Shown here: positions 18,451 to 27,078 of the stretch, piece by piece
How positions within the stretch are numbered: the stretch's first letter is position 1
Layout of the letters: each line of letters opens with the position of its first letter
From: an uncultured Schlesneria sp.
Lineage (GTDB): Bacteria > Planctomycetota > Planctomycetia > Planctomycetales > Planctomycetaceae
Reading direction: 5' to 3'
Length of the DNA: 64,000 bases
NCBI GenBank assembly: GCA_903904835.1
Contig: CAIVEI010000190.1
Location: 1-64,000, forward strand
Program-made: the position numbers and the translations under genes
The notes under the pieces: generated by a model
Databases searched by the model: none
What the model saw: the letters and a program-made list of their open reading frames with translations, nothing else
Told to the model about the DNA's origin: nothing

Positions 18451-18490
18451 GTCTCCTGACCCCGCACGGGCGACCGACCGAAGGTCTCCT
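18451..18490 (-). repeat. Inverted copy of the left repeat block
   Basis: Read on the minus strand, this segment contains GGAGACCTTCGGTCGGTCG and then GTGCGGGGTCAGGAGAC. These match 984-1001 and 741-757 of the left repeat block almost exactly. It extends the similarity between the left and right repeat regions beyond the 159-bp units. Confidence 0.65.
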
Positions 18491-18631
18491 CGTCGTATTT
18501 TGTCTTTTTCGTGGTCAACGCGCGAACGATGACCCTATTTTAAACTCGTCGTGCGACGCGCATGAACCGGCTGTGCCGGAGTCAATCCAAACGTTTATCA
18601 TGATTTCACCTTTTCTCGTTGAGAGACACAC

Positions 18632-19888
18632 ATGCGTTCGCATCAGATTCGAAACGTTCTTGCCGTTCTTTTGGTTTTCTTCCTTCAAGTGCGATTTCCT
18701 TGCCGGACGCTGGCGGACGATGTCGCTCAGTACGGGCGGGAAATCACGGGGGAAGAGAGAGTCTCGACGCTTGATCGAATCTCAACACTGGTCAGGCGGA
18801 ATCATCAGGGCATCCAAACCTGGAAGGGGAAATGCGAATACAGAGATTCCGACTACTCCACCAAAGACAATCCGACGTCCTCCCAAAACCCGGGAAGCGA
18901 TCAGTTTAAAGAATTTCAGTTCCCCGAAGAGAAGATCGGCCAGGCTCAGGAAACGCTCCAAGCCAAAGAAGGGTATTGGTACCTCAGGGAAGGAACAGCG
19001 GAATTCCTGTTGGATCAGCAGAATCAGAAATATCGAGTCCTGAAGCAGCCGACCGATGTGGAGTATTTTTGGGATCCAGCTTCGGGATATCGGCACCGCC
19101 GATTTTACCGTTCGCCGAAAACATACACTGTTTTCGACGCTGAGCAGGCGGTGGAATTCAGTCCCGATCGCTTTTTGACGCGCATCCCGAAACCGGGATA
19201 TGAGGACAGAATCTTTCCAAAGGCACGTGTCGCTTTTAAAATGACACCGAGCGAAGCGGTCTATCAGGCTTCGTTGATCAATCTGCTCGAATGCTTCGCG
19301 TCCGATAGCAGCGTTTCATTCACCAGCCATTCATCGAGATTCTTTTCCAATTACCCCGGAAAAATAGCCGCGAACCTTCGTGGACAAGGTTCGGAAAAAG
19401 ACCAGGCATTGAGTAACGAATATGCTCGGCTTCATACAACTGCTGAACAGCCTCCCGTCGTGACCCTCGTTTACGGAAAACCGGGGCTAACGCTAACGAG
19501 TTCGATCTATCAGTTCGATGGAAAGGTCGGATACAACGTCACCCGGTACATGCAAACCCTGAAAGGGTCCTCCAATATTTGGCGGACCATCAAATACGCG
19601 GAAATTGGCGAGAAGTTCGTACCCAGTGAGTTGCGGACCGGTCTAATCTCCGCCCAAGCAGAGTCCAAGGGCACATTTGCGCACGCTCGGACACTCAAGA
19701 TCGAAACCGAGTCGATCAATCAACCGATCGAAGCAACCGAATTCGAACTGGTCATTCTCGGTCTGAAATACGGGGATCGGAGATATGACGAGACCACGAA
19801 AAAGTCTTATGCCTACGACGACAAATTAGGTTTTGTACCAATGGAAGATTTCAACTTCGATCCGTCAAGATCGGACCAAGGCAAGTAA
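18632..19888 (+). CDS. Secreted protein of unknown function, 418 residues
   Basis: The first 28 residues form a signal peptide (hydrophobic LAVLLVFFLQV, cut near TLADD). I recognise no named domain in the rest. It is hydrophilic, rich in aromatic and charged residues, and has a segment (about 40-130) suggestive of alternating beta strands (WKGKCEYRD, GYWYLREGTAEFLLD). The overall look resembles LolA-like or other beta-rich periplasmic proteins common in planctomycetes, but this is impressionistic. It starts at the only sensible ATG. Both sides are repeat-rich intergenic DNA, so it stands alone between the 159-bp array and an inverted repeat, without an obvious operon partner. Confidence 0.75.
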   Translation: MRSHQIRNVLAVLLVFFLQVRFPCRTLADDVAQYGREITGEERVSTLDRISTLVRRNHQGIQTWKGKCEYRDSDYSTKDNPTSSQNPGSDQFKEFQFPEEKIGQAQETLQAKEGYWYLREGTAEFLLDQQNQKYRVLKQPTDVEYFWDPASGYRHRRFYRSPKTYTVFDAEQAVEFSPDRFLTRIPKPGYEDRIFPKARVAFKMTPSEAVYQASLINLLECFASDSSVSFTSHSSRFFSNYPGKIAANLRGQGSEKDQALSNEYARLHTTAEQPPVVTLVYGKPGLTLTSSIYQFDGKVGYNVTRYMQTLKGSSNIWRTIKYAEIGEKFVPSELRTGLISAQAESKGTFAHARTLKIETESINQPIEATEFELVILGLKYGDRRYDETTKKSYAYDDKLGFVPMEDFNFDPSRSDQGK

Positions 19889-20362
19889 AGAGAATTAGCC
19901 CCAGATGCAAGCTGAAACACAGAGATAAATGCAAAAGACGTAAAAGAGTTTTGACCACGAATCTGACGAATCGCAAGGATAAGATTCAGTCGAAGTGAAT
20001 TCAAAACCGGCTGTTTACGTGTTGGGGTGGAGGTAATTCGAACGTAAAAATTGGGTGAACGAACCCCGAATTATCTTATTCGTCAGCTTCGTGTGATTCA
20101 TGGTTAACCTCTTCTTCTTAAATTAGGTTGCGGGCAAGAGCTCGCGCTACGTGCATCTGTGGCTGAAACTTTCTTGATTAATCGGTAAAGACAAGCCCCT
20201 TGAGCCAGGTGATCCGAACGAGTCTTGGGCCGGAAGCCGGGTCGGATTGTGATTGCGTGATTCTGAAATTTGAACGCCCGACCCCCTCTTCTGAAGCCAC
20301 TGCTTCTCCGACGACTACGAATCAATGGCGGCAAAACCCTGCTAACAATCTCTTGCGACCAA
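19889..20362. other. Intergenic region with an inverted repeat
   Basis: This is 474 bp between convergent genes. It contains the 19949-20108 inverted repeat, and then a stretch around 20110-20150 (GGGCAAGAGCTCGCGCTACGTG) that reads like dispersed repeat debris. No coding frame is supported. Confidence 0.5.
19949..20108. repeat. Imperfect inverted repeat related to 1408-1510
   Basis: The left arm has TTTGACCACGAATCTGACGAAT and the right arm carries ATTCGTCAGCTTCGTGTGATTCATGGTTAA in pieces, forming an imperfect inverted pair. The wording (ACCACGAAT / ATTCATGGTTAA) parallels the ACCACGGAT element near 1408, so both probably belong to one family. The distance between arms, about 85 bp, is larger here. 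Confidence 0.45.
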
Positions 20363-22348
20363 TCAGTTAACCAGAAAGTAAATCACCCTGATCGCGTGAC
20401 CTTTGCTCTTGGGGTCGGCGGCGTTGGCAACCCTCAGTTCGAGGACGTGGTCCCCTTCTGTCAGTTCCGCCGCCAGCATTTTTGCCCAGGGAAGATGTAG
20501 CTGAGGACTCCAGACGGTAAACAGTTCTTGAGTCTGCCAGTCACCGTTGTCGACCCTGAACTCAACAGCCCCAGCGTCTGGTCCTGAAGCGACAAACAGG
20601 CCGACTCCAGTACCATTGAACTTGAATTTAAACGTTGCTCCAGCTTCTTCAGCGACCAGTGCCGGAACCTTCACAAATCCAGGACGGGTTCCGGCTTTAT
20701 CAGACGGCTCCCAATCTGGTACGAGCACCCATCCCTTTTCAATGGCCACCGAGTTGTTTTCGACAACCTCTTTCGGACTGATCAGTCGACCATGAAAGTA
20801 ACTATGAGCATCCAGGGGCGAGGGTAAGGGGGGCAGCTTGAGTTCCGAGGCGGCTGTTCCTGAATCTGCCCAGGCGGCATCAAACAATCGACGAATCGAT
20901 TTTGCGTAGAGTTCATGTCCGAACGGTGATGGATGCAGATCGCGGAAATCTTTCGCCCAGGTGAACTCCCCCGCGTGGATCCGCTCCGCCACTTCCCGTG
21001 CAAGATTGATCGTGGGAAGTCCATAATGTTCTGCGACTTTCTCATGATTGCCGATGACTGCGGGTGTTTCTCCTCGATTGATCTGATCAATCTTTCCTGG
21101 ATCGGCAAAGTGCAGCAGGACGATGTCGATTCCGGGATTCGACATACGAGCTTGACGAACAATTCCTTCCATACCTCGCACTTGGTCGACATTCGAAAAT
21201 CCATTCGTGTCGTCGTTCACAGCGGCTTCTTCGAATAACAAGTCGACAGGCCCGTGACGCAGCACATCGCGTTGGTATCGAAAGGCACCGGGGGTTGATC
21301 CGAGTGACGGAATACCGGCATTGATGAACTCGAACTTTGTCTCAGGAAACCGACGTTTCAGTTCTTCGCAGACCTGATCCCGCCAGCCCTTAACCGAAGC
21401 GGTGATCGAACCACCAAGGAAGGCCACGCGCCCCGTTTTGTCATTCAAGAACTTAAGACGACAATTGTTCAAACCACCTCGCAGAGAAAAGTAGTCGTAT
21501 CCATACGGGGTCGCGGGTTCGTGGACTCGATCGGCAAACCCGGTATGAGTCAAAACAAAGTTCACGATCCGTGCCGGGTCTTTAAGGCTATGCGGATGAT
21601 GGTTGCAGTTCGGCTTGGCAATCATCGTGAATGATCCGCCGAGCTGTTTGTAACGTTGTTCGATAAGTCGCGAGTTTTCATCGATTGGAACAACGTTGTC
21701 AGTCTCGCCACAAACATGCAGCAAAGGGATTTTCGCATTGGCCAGGGGCGCGAGGTTGTCGACGGGATTAAGCTGATACGCGTTGGCTTCGTCATCGCTG
21801 GCAAATCCGTAAAGGGTTTTGACTCGTTCCCAATCACCAGGCGACCCTTTTCCTTTGCCCTTGCCTCCCGGCCAGCTTTTGAAGTCGCAAACAGGAGCAT
21901 CGTTATAAACGCAGGCTACTTTTTCCGGGTTCCGTGCAGCCCAGTTCAGGCTAAACAAACCGCCACGACTGAAGCCTTCGAGAACCGTTTTCGACGAAAG
22001 TGAAAATTCTTTCGTGACGTGTGCATACAGAGAATTCATATGCTTCATCGCCACGGGAGACCCGTAGAGATTTTGCAGGTCGATGTAGGCGACGTGAAAA
22101 CCGTTCGCCAGTAATGCGAGATCCGCTTGTGGTTCGTGTCCGAAGAATTCCGTTCTCCAGATCCAGGGGTTGCCTGTCGCCGAGGCTTTAGGGACGATCA
22201 GGAACGCGTTTCTTCCATCAACGATGAAGTCTCGTTTTTCATATCCATTCCATTCGGCACTCGAAAGGCTGTTTTGATTCCATTGAAGAACCGCAACAAA
22301 CAAAGCGACGAAAAGTCGGCGGAGGTTTGAGGCCTGAAATAGATGCAT
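20363..22348 (-). CDS. Secreted alpha/beta hydrolase fused to SGNH/GDSL esterase
   Basis: The 661-residue protein has a signal peptide (RRLFVALFVAVLQ, cut near LSSAEW). Residues about 35-270 are an alpha/beta hydrolase with nucleophile elbow GFSRGG (Ser127), an acid in CGETD (Asp217) and a late histidine cluster (NCNHHPH). Residues about 285-480 are an SGNH hydrolase with GGSITAS (Ser314), a central FINAGIPSLGS block and DLHPSPFGH. The last 180 residues look like a beta-sandwich accessory module. Two esterase activities in one chain suggest deacylation of decorated polysaccharides, in line with the divergent sulfatase, but this is inference. The ATG at 22348 begins the signal peptide; the TTG at 22450 is not favoured. 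Confidence 0.85.
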   Translation of the reverse strand: MHLFQASNLRRLFVALFVAVLQWNQNSLSSAEWNGYEKRDFIVDGRNAFLIVPKASATGNPWIWRTEFFGHEPQADLALLANGFHVAYIDLQNLYGSPVAMKHMNSLYAHVTKEFSLSSKTVLEGFSRGGLFSLNWAARNPEKVACVYNDAPVCDFKSWPGGKGKGKGSPGDWERVKTLYGFASDDEANAYQLNPVDNLAPLANAKIPLLHVCGETDNVVPIDENSRLIEQRYKQLGGSFTMIAKPNCNHHPHSLKDPARIVNFVLTHTGFADRVHEPATPYGYDYFSLRGGLNNCRLKFLNDKTGRVAFLGGSITASVKGWRDQVCEELKRRFPETKFEFINAGIPSLGSTPGAFRYQRDVLRHGPVDLLFEEAAVNDDTNGFSNVDQVRGMEGIVRQARMSNPGIDIVLLHFADPGKIDQINRGETPAVIGNHEKVAEHYGLPTINLAREVAERIHAGEFTWAKDFRDLHPSPFGHELYAKSIRRLFDAAWADSGTAASELKLPPLPSPLDAHSYFHGRLISPKEVVENNSVAIEKGWVLVPDWEPSDKAGTRPGFVKVPALVAEEAGATFKFKFNGTGVGLFVASGPDAGAVEFRVDNGDWQTQELFTVWSPQLHLPWAKMLAAELTEGDHVLELRVANAADPKSKGHAIRVIYFLVN

Positions 22349-22504
22349 TTGATATCCAGGATGGGAGGAGATTTTTGAAACGCGAGCGAAAACGAAGGAG
22401 AAAACTTCAATACCGTTTGCGATTTTGGCAACCTGCGGATTAAATGGCAACTTGAGACGGAACGTGTCGCTGCCATATCTCTTGCTTCAAGGAGTCGACT
22501 GTTC

Positions 22505-23953
22505 ATGATTGCTCGCGTGACATTATGGGTCTGTGGCATCGGCGTGATGATGGGATGTGTCTGCAGGCCGCTGGTTGCAGCGGACAAGCCCAACATCGTT
22601 TGCTTTGTCGTTGATGACCTGGGGTTCATGGACGTTCAGCCCAACAATCCCGACTGCTTTTATGACACGCCTCATTTGAAGCGGCTGGCGGAATCAGGAT
22701 TACGATTCACATCGGGGTATGCTGCCTGTCCGGTCTGCTCGCCGACTCGTGCAAGCCTGATCACCGGAAAGTATCCGCAACGGACGGGGATCACGGACTA
22801 CATTGGAGCGGCACAGCCTGATGCGTGGAAACGACCGACAAAACTGTTGCCGGCTCCCTACCGTGATCGACTATTGATTGAAGAAACGACATTTGCCGAA
22901 ACGCTAAAAAAGGCTGGTTACGCCACGATGTTTGCCGGGAAATGGCATCTTGGTCCGGAAGGGTTCTGGCCTGAGACGCAAGGATTCGATTTTAATCATG
23001 GAGGGATCGATCGTGGCGGCCCCTACGGCGGCAACAAGTATTTTTCGCCCTATGGAAATCCGCGATTGGCGGATGGACCTGCTGGTGAACATCTACCCGA
23101 CCGTCTGGCAACGGAAACTGTCAAGTTCATAGAAGCGCATCGCGCTGAGCCGTTTCTGGCGTACTTCTGTTTTTACTCAGTCCATACACCACTGATGGCT
23201 CGGGACGATTTGAAATTGAAGTACGAAGAACGGGCCAAAAAACTGGCAGCGACGAATCCCAAATGGGGCCAGGAACGTGAACGTGCAGTTCGACTGGTTC
23301 AGGATCATGCCGTCTATGCAGGCATGGTCGAAGCAATGGATCAGGCGGTGGGGAAGGTCCTTGATGCAATTGATCGGCTTGGCCTGTCGGAAAACACCGT
23401 GGTCATCTTCACATCCGACAATGGCGGTCTGTCGACATCGGAAGGACACCCGACATCGAACCTGCCACTACGAGCGGGGAAGGGCTGGATGTATGAAGGT
23501 GGCATCCGCGTTCCGTGGATCGTACGAGCCCCCGATCTAACAAAACCGGGCCTGGTCTGCGATACACCAATCATGAGTATGGACCTTTACCCGACGCTGA
23601 TGGAGTTGGCGGGTGTTCCGATCCCAGTGGCACCTTTCGTCGATGGTGTCAGCCTTGTTCGATTGTTAAGTGGTGATGACCTGAAGCCACGTCCCCTGTT
23701 CTGGCATTATCCTCATTATGGAAATCAAGGAGGTGCTCCTGGAGGCGCGGTTCGGGATGGAGACTGGAAGCTGATTGAATGGTACGAAGACGGGTCGCTC
23801 GAACTCTTTAACCTGAAAACTGATTTGGGTGAGACAACGAATCTGGCAGGCGATATGCCTGACAAGGTTCGGGAACTGCGGGAAAAACTGGCGACGTGGC
23901 GGTCGGAAGTCGGTGCCGTGATGCCCAAGCCAAACCCGAAGTCTGGTGGCTGA
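22505..23953 (+). CDS. Secreted type I sulfatase
   Basis: This 482-residue arylsulfatase-family enzyme removes sulfate esters from a sulfated substrate. A signal peptide precedes AADKPNIV. The metal-binding DD (Asp37, Asp38) and the formylglycine site CSPTRAS (Cys78) are intact; the cysteine must be oxidised to formylglycine by a maturation enzyme that is not in this window. GKWHLG and a later FTSDNGG block complete the active site. Sulfatases are strongly expanded in planctomycetes and act on algal and other sulfated glycans. It is divergent from the hydrolase-esterase fusion gene with about 156 bp between the starts, which suggests a shared control region and a common substrate. Confidence 0.95.
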   Translation: MIARVTLWVCGIGVMMGCVCRPLVAADKPNIVCFVVDDLGFMDVQPNNPDCFYDTPHLKRLAESGLRFTSGYAACPVCSPTRASLITGKYPQRTGITDYIGAAQPDAWKRPTKLLPAPYRDRLLIEETTFAETLKKAGYATMFAGKWHLGPEGFWPETQGFDFNHGGIDRGGPYGGNKYFSPYGNPRLADGPAGEHLPDRLATETVKFIEAHRAEPFLAYFCFYSVHTPLMARDDLKLKYEERAKKLAATNPKWGQERERAVRLVQDHAVYAGMVEAMDQAVGKVLDAIDRLGLSENTVVIFTSDNGGLSTSEGHPTSNLPLRAGKGWMYEGGIRVPWIVRAPDLTKPGLVCDTPIMSMDLYPTLMELAGVPIPVAPFVDGVSLVRLLSGDDLKPRPLFWHYPHYGNQGGAPGGAVRDGDWKLIEWYEDGSLELFNLKTDLGETTNLAGDMPDKVRELREKLATWRSEVGAVMPKPNPKSGG

Positions 23954-23971
23954 CCCGTGCTTGAAAACCCC

Positions 23972-23992
23972 TCCTGAAGATCAGGGATTTTG
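23972..23992 (+). terminator. Candidate terminator after the sulfatase gene
   Basis: TCCTGA, a 3-base loop and TCAGGG form a 6-bp stem (one G-T pair), directly followed by ATTTTG. It lies about 20 bp after the sulfatase stop. A second small GCCGC/GCGGC stem is at 24026-24044. Confidence 0.5.
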
Positions 23993-24066
23993 TTGAAGAA
24001 TCGGCGAAACACCGTAATATAAAAAGCCGCGACACCGAGGCGGCCTGCACATGCATGTTCGCCGTG

Positions 24067-24861
24067 TCATGCCTGATTTTGGACTCGGATCTGATTCAGG
24101 ATGCCGTCCCAAAGCGAGATTCGTTGAGAGATGGCTCGCGAAGCCGTGGCGATTGCTTCGGATTCGCGATGTTGCTGGTTATCGCAAAGCGTGGCAAGCA
24201 GTCTTTTTGAGAGCGGCCCATGGTCGTTTGCGTCAAGTTCGATGTGCCGGCGAAGATAGTGGCCAAATCGTTCGACAGTCACACCTTGGTTCGGCAATGA
24301 TTCGACAAACCTCGAAAACATGTCGGGGATCACATCTTCCCGGCCATAGAAGAATGCTGCTGCGACTTCGTGGGGCTGACCTTTCATCGCCAGTCGAAGT
24401 GTGGATTGCACAAAATCCCGCGTACTGGGAAGTATTTCGGCTTTTTTAAGAGCCTGTTCAATGGGAACCCGGTTTTGAACCTGAGCGATGAATGTCCGTA
24501 TGGGTCGCGTGTCAGCTTCGACTTCTTCCATGGCGGCTAGATAGAGTTCGAAATGACTGGAATAGCCTCCCCGTCCATCTTCATCACATTCTTCGCCGAG
24601 CACGATTTCGTTGATGAAGCGAGCATGGGACGCATCGGTTGCTGGCGACCAGGGGATGTCGCAACATGTCGCGATTTGCTGTAATCGCTTAAGTAGCGAC
24701 ATGAAGTCCCACACGGCAAACGAATGCTCTCGCATAAAGAGCCGCAGATTTTCGTGCGTCTGGACAGATTCGTACAATGGATGATTAAGTAGATCTGAGC
24801 GAAGATCTTCCAGGGCACTCATTTGTTGAGGCGATTCATACGCCAGGAATTCTGATGACAT
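24067..24861 (-). CDS. DUF3050 family protein (heme-oxygenase-like fold)
   Basis: The 264-residue protein matches the DUF3050 pattern closely. It opens HPLYESVQTHENLRLFMREH, followed by FAVWDFMSLLKRLQ and a histidine/glutamate-rich middle (RFINEIVLGEE, SHFELYLAAM). A C-terminal part with RHIELDANDHGPLS follows. The HExxH-like helices with paired His/Glu are typical of heme-oxygenase-like diiron folds. The function of DUF3050 is not established as far as I know. No signal peptide is present. It is a monocistronic gene, convergent with the sulfatase gene; the neighbouring DUF1501 gene on the same strand is more than 200 bp upstream. Confidence 0.88.
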   Translation of the reverse strand: MSSEFLAYESPQQMSALEDLRSDLLNHPLYESVQTHENLRLFMREHSFAVWDFMSLLKRLQQIATCCDIPWSPATDASHARFINEIVLGEECDEDGRGGYSSHFELYLAAMEEVEADTRPIRTFIAQVQNRVPIEQALKKAEILPSTRDFVQSTLRLAMKGQPHEVAAAFFYGREDVIPDMFSRFVESLPNQGVTVERFGHYLRRHIELDANDHGPLSKRLLATLCDNQQHRESEAIATASRAISQRISLWDGILNQIRVQNQA

Positions 24862-25110
24862 TACAAACTTTCTGATGACAAGTGACCGCGTATGTACACT
24901 TGCGAATTGACCCGAGGCGTTATAGGGGTGCCGAACGTTTTCGACAGATCATTAAAGCGAATTTCATGAAAAATAATTCGCGAAAATCGGATTGAGCAGA
25001 TGACGTGTGGCGTTTTGCTTCAAACCGAACGATCCAGATGCCATCCTACGAGAAGCAGCGATAACTCGTGAACGATTGAAGCACCTTTGTCGTTGGTTCC
25101 AAGCCAGCTT

Positions 25111-26586
25111 TCAGGCCAAAAGTTTTGGAACGAGGTTTCCGTGAATATCGGTGAGTCGATAGTTTCGGCCCTGAAATTTGTAGGTCAGCTTCAGATGATC
25201 GATACCCAGCAAATGGAGCAGCGTTGCGTGCAGGTCATGAACATGGATCTTGTCTTCGGTGATGTAGTATCCAATTTCGTCGGTGGCACCAATTGTTTGA
25301 CCCGTTTTGATCCCGCCACCGGCCATCCACATTGTGAACGCTTCCACATGATGATCGCGGCCCATCATGTCTCGCGGTTCGCCCTGCGGAGTCCGTCCGA
25401 ATTCACCACCCCAGATGACGATCGTTTCGTCGAGCAGGCCTCGACGTTTCAGATCGCGGACCAAAGCTGCGGAAGCTCGATCGACTTCGCGACAACGTTC
25501 ATCGAGCGATTTCCCTAGTTCCGTCCCGACGTTTCCGTGGTGGTCCCAATCGGTATGGTAAAGCTGAACGAACCGCACTCCCCGTTCAACTAATCGCCGG
25601 GCGAGCAGGCAGTTGTTTGCAAACGAATGCTTGCCCGGTTCGGCACCATAAAGTTGAAGGGTCTCTGGCCTCTCTCCGTTCAGATCCATCAACTCCGGGG
25701 CACTGGTTTGCATGCGATAGGCCATTTCATACGACGCAATTCGCGTTGAGATTTCTGAATCTTGAGTCGACTCGTGTCGCAATTGATTCAGATCGTTTAC
25801 AGCATCGACGAAGTCGCGTTGTTGAACTGAATTCATGCCAGGTGGGTTCCCCAGGTTCAGGATCGGTTCTTTTCCCGAGCGTAACGGGACTCCTTGAAAT
25901 TGCGTCGGGAGAAACCCACTTGACCAGAGTGGTGCACCGCCGCGCGGTCCACGTGGCCCGGACTGAAGAACCATGAAGCCGGGTAGATTTTGCGTTTCAC
26001 TGCCGATCCCATACGTCACCCATGATCCCATGCTCGGCCGCCCCATGAACTGCGGCGATCCTGTGTTCATGAAAAGCTTTGCAGGACCATGATTGAAAAC
26101 GTCGGTCGTCATGGAGCGAACAAGGCAGATGTCGTCAGCCACAGTCGTCAAATACGGTAGGCATTCACTGATAACTGCTGCGGAATCTCCATGCGTTCCG
26201 AATTTGCGAACGGTCCCCAAAAGTTTGGCGTCCGGTTTAATGAAGGCGAATCGTTTTCCTTTGACGTACGATTCGGGAATTACCTGGCCATGCAGTTCTT
26301 GCAGCTTTGGTTTCGGATCAAACAGTTCGAGTTGGCTTGGTCCACCCGCCATGAAAAGAAAAATAACTGATTTTGCTTTCGCGGGAAGATGAAGGCCCCG
26401 GCTTCCTTCGTTGAAGCCCGCAGGTTGGAATTCTGCGGATGCGGGTTGATTTCCTGCAAGCAACCCACTCAATGCCATACCACCGAGACCGACCTGGCAG
26501 TCACGAAAGAAGTGGCGGCGAGTGATCTCGCGCAACAACTGTTGTTCATGCAAATCGGGAACTGGATACGGGATGTCACTTGGCAT
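25111..26586 (-). CDS. DUF1501 domain protein with Tat-type leader
   Basis: This 491-residue planctomycete DUF1501 protein is related to alkaline-phosphatase/sulfatase-type metalloenzymes by fold. The N-terminus has a twin-arginine leader, TRRHFFRDCQVGLGG, so it is expected to be exported folded. Typical family blocks are FLFMAGGPSQLELFDPKP, a LPGFMVLQSG block, the RRLVERGVRFVQLYHTDWDHH stretch and VIWGGEFGRTP. The active-site residues have not been established for this domain. Family members usually accompany a PSD1/DUF1549 partner; here the gene stands alone, and the second DUF1501 copy (31075) has the partner instead. The start is the ATG at 26586. Confidence 0.92.
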   Translation of the reverse strand: MPSDIPYPVPDLHEQQLLREITRRHFFRDCQVGLGGMALSGLLAGNQPASAEFQPAGFNEGSRGLHLPAKAKSVIFLFMAGGPSQLELFDPKPKLQELHGQVIPESYVKGKRFAFIKPDAKLLGTVRKFGTHGDSAAVISECLPYLTTVADDICLVRSMTTDVFNHGPAKLFMNTGSPQFMGRPSMGSWVTYGIGSETQNLPGFMVLQSGPRGPRGGAPLWSSGFLPTQFQGVPLRSGKEPILNLGNPPGMNSVQQRDFVDAVNDLNQLRHESTQDSEISTRIASYEMAYRMQTSAPELMDLNGERPETLQLYGAEPGKHSFANNCLLARRLVERGVRFVQLYHTDWDHHGNVGTELGKSLDERCREVDRASAALVRDLKRRGLLDETIVIWGGEFGRTPQGEPRDMMGRDHHVEAFTMWMAGGGIKTGQTIGATDEIGYYITEDKIHVHDLHATLLHLLGIDHLKLTYKFQGRNYRLTDIHGNLVPKLLA

Positions 26587-26706
26587 TGTCTTACTTTCGC
26601 AAACAGCATCACCCTGACGTAAGCCTGAATTTCAACGTGGCTTTGGTAGACTCTCGTCTATAATACGAGATTGATGAATGAATTCACGCGTCTCAAGGAG
26701 AAAAAC

Positions 26707-27072
26707 ATGTCCGCCCAAAGTCTTGAGCAACTGCGAGCCAGTAAGTGTGTCCCCTGCGAAGGGGGCGTTCCGAAATTGTCGAAAGCCGAGGCTGAAGCCC
26801 AGCTCGCCAAGCTGGTGGGCTGGAGCATCACAGTTGACGGCCAGAGAATTCGCAAAGATTGGAAAGTCAAGCATTTCATGGCGGGAATGCGATTTTTCAA
26901 TCTCGTTGCTGAAATCGCCGAGGCGGAAGCACATCACCCTGATCTCCACCTCATCGGTTTCCGAAACGTGGCGGTCGAAATCTGGACGCATGCAATCGGT
27001 GGACTCTCCGAGAACGATTTTATTCTGGCTGCAAAAATTGACGAGCTGCCGATCCAGTTGAAATCAGTTTGA
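26707..27072 (+). CDS. phhB: 4a-hydroxytetrahydrobiopterin dehydratase (pterin-4a-carbinolamine dehydratase)
   Basis: This 121-residue PCD/DCoH-family enzyme dehydrates the 4a-carbinolamine formed by aromatic amino acid hydroxylases and so recycles the pterin cofactor. The family signature EAHHPDLHL, containing the catalytic histidine pair, is present, followed by a conserved VEIWTHAIGGL segment. The ATG at 26707 follows AAGGAG at good spacing. An in-frame longer version with two Met codons upstream is rejected. The nearby hydroxylase partner is not in the window. Some bacterial PCD proteins act in molybdopterin metabolism instead; moeA lies 13 kb away. It converges with the AraC gene with only 6 bp between stops. 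Confidence 0.93.
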   Translation: MSAQSLEQLRASKCVPCEGGVPKLSKAEAEAQLAKLVGWSITVDGQRIRKDWKVKHFMAGMRFFNLVAEIAEAEAHHPDLHLIGFRNVAVEIWTHAIGGLSENDFILAAKIDELPIQLKSV

Positions 27073-27078
27073 CAGACG

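Larger units (their letters stand above)
17334..18631. other. Gene-free repeat block
   Basis: These 1.3 kb contain the 159-bp tandem array (17470-18000), a perfect hairpin (18197-18220) and a segment (18451-18490) that is an inverted copy of sequence at 717-757 and 984-1001. Long open frames on the minus strand (17402-18238 and 17454-18002) exist because the repeat length is a multiple of three. They have no recognisable domain and are not accepted as genes. An AT-rich stretch at 18360-18415 precedes the next gene. Confidence 0.6.
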
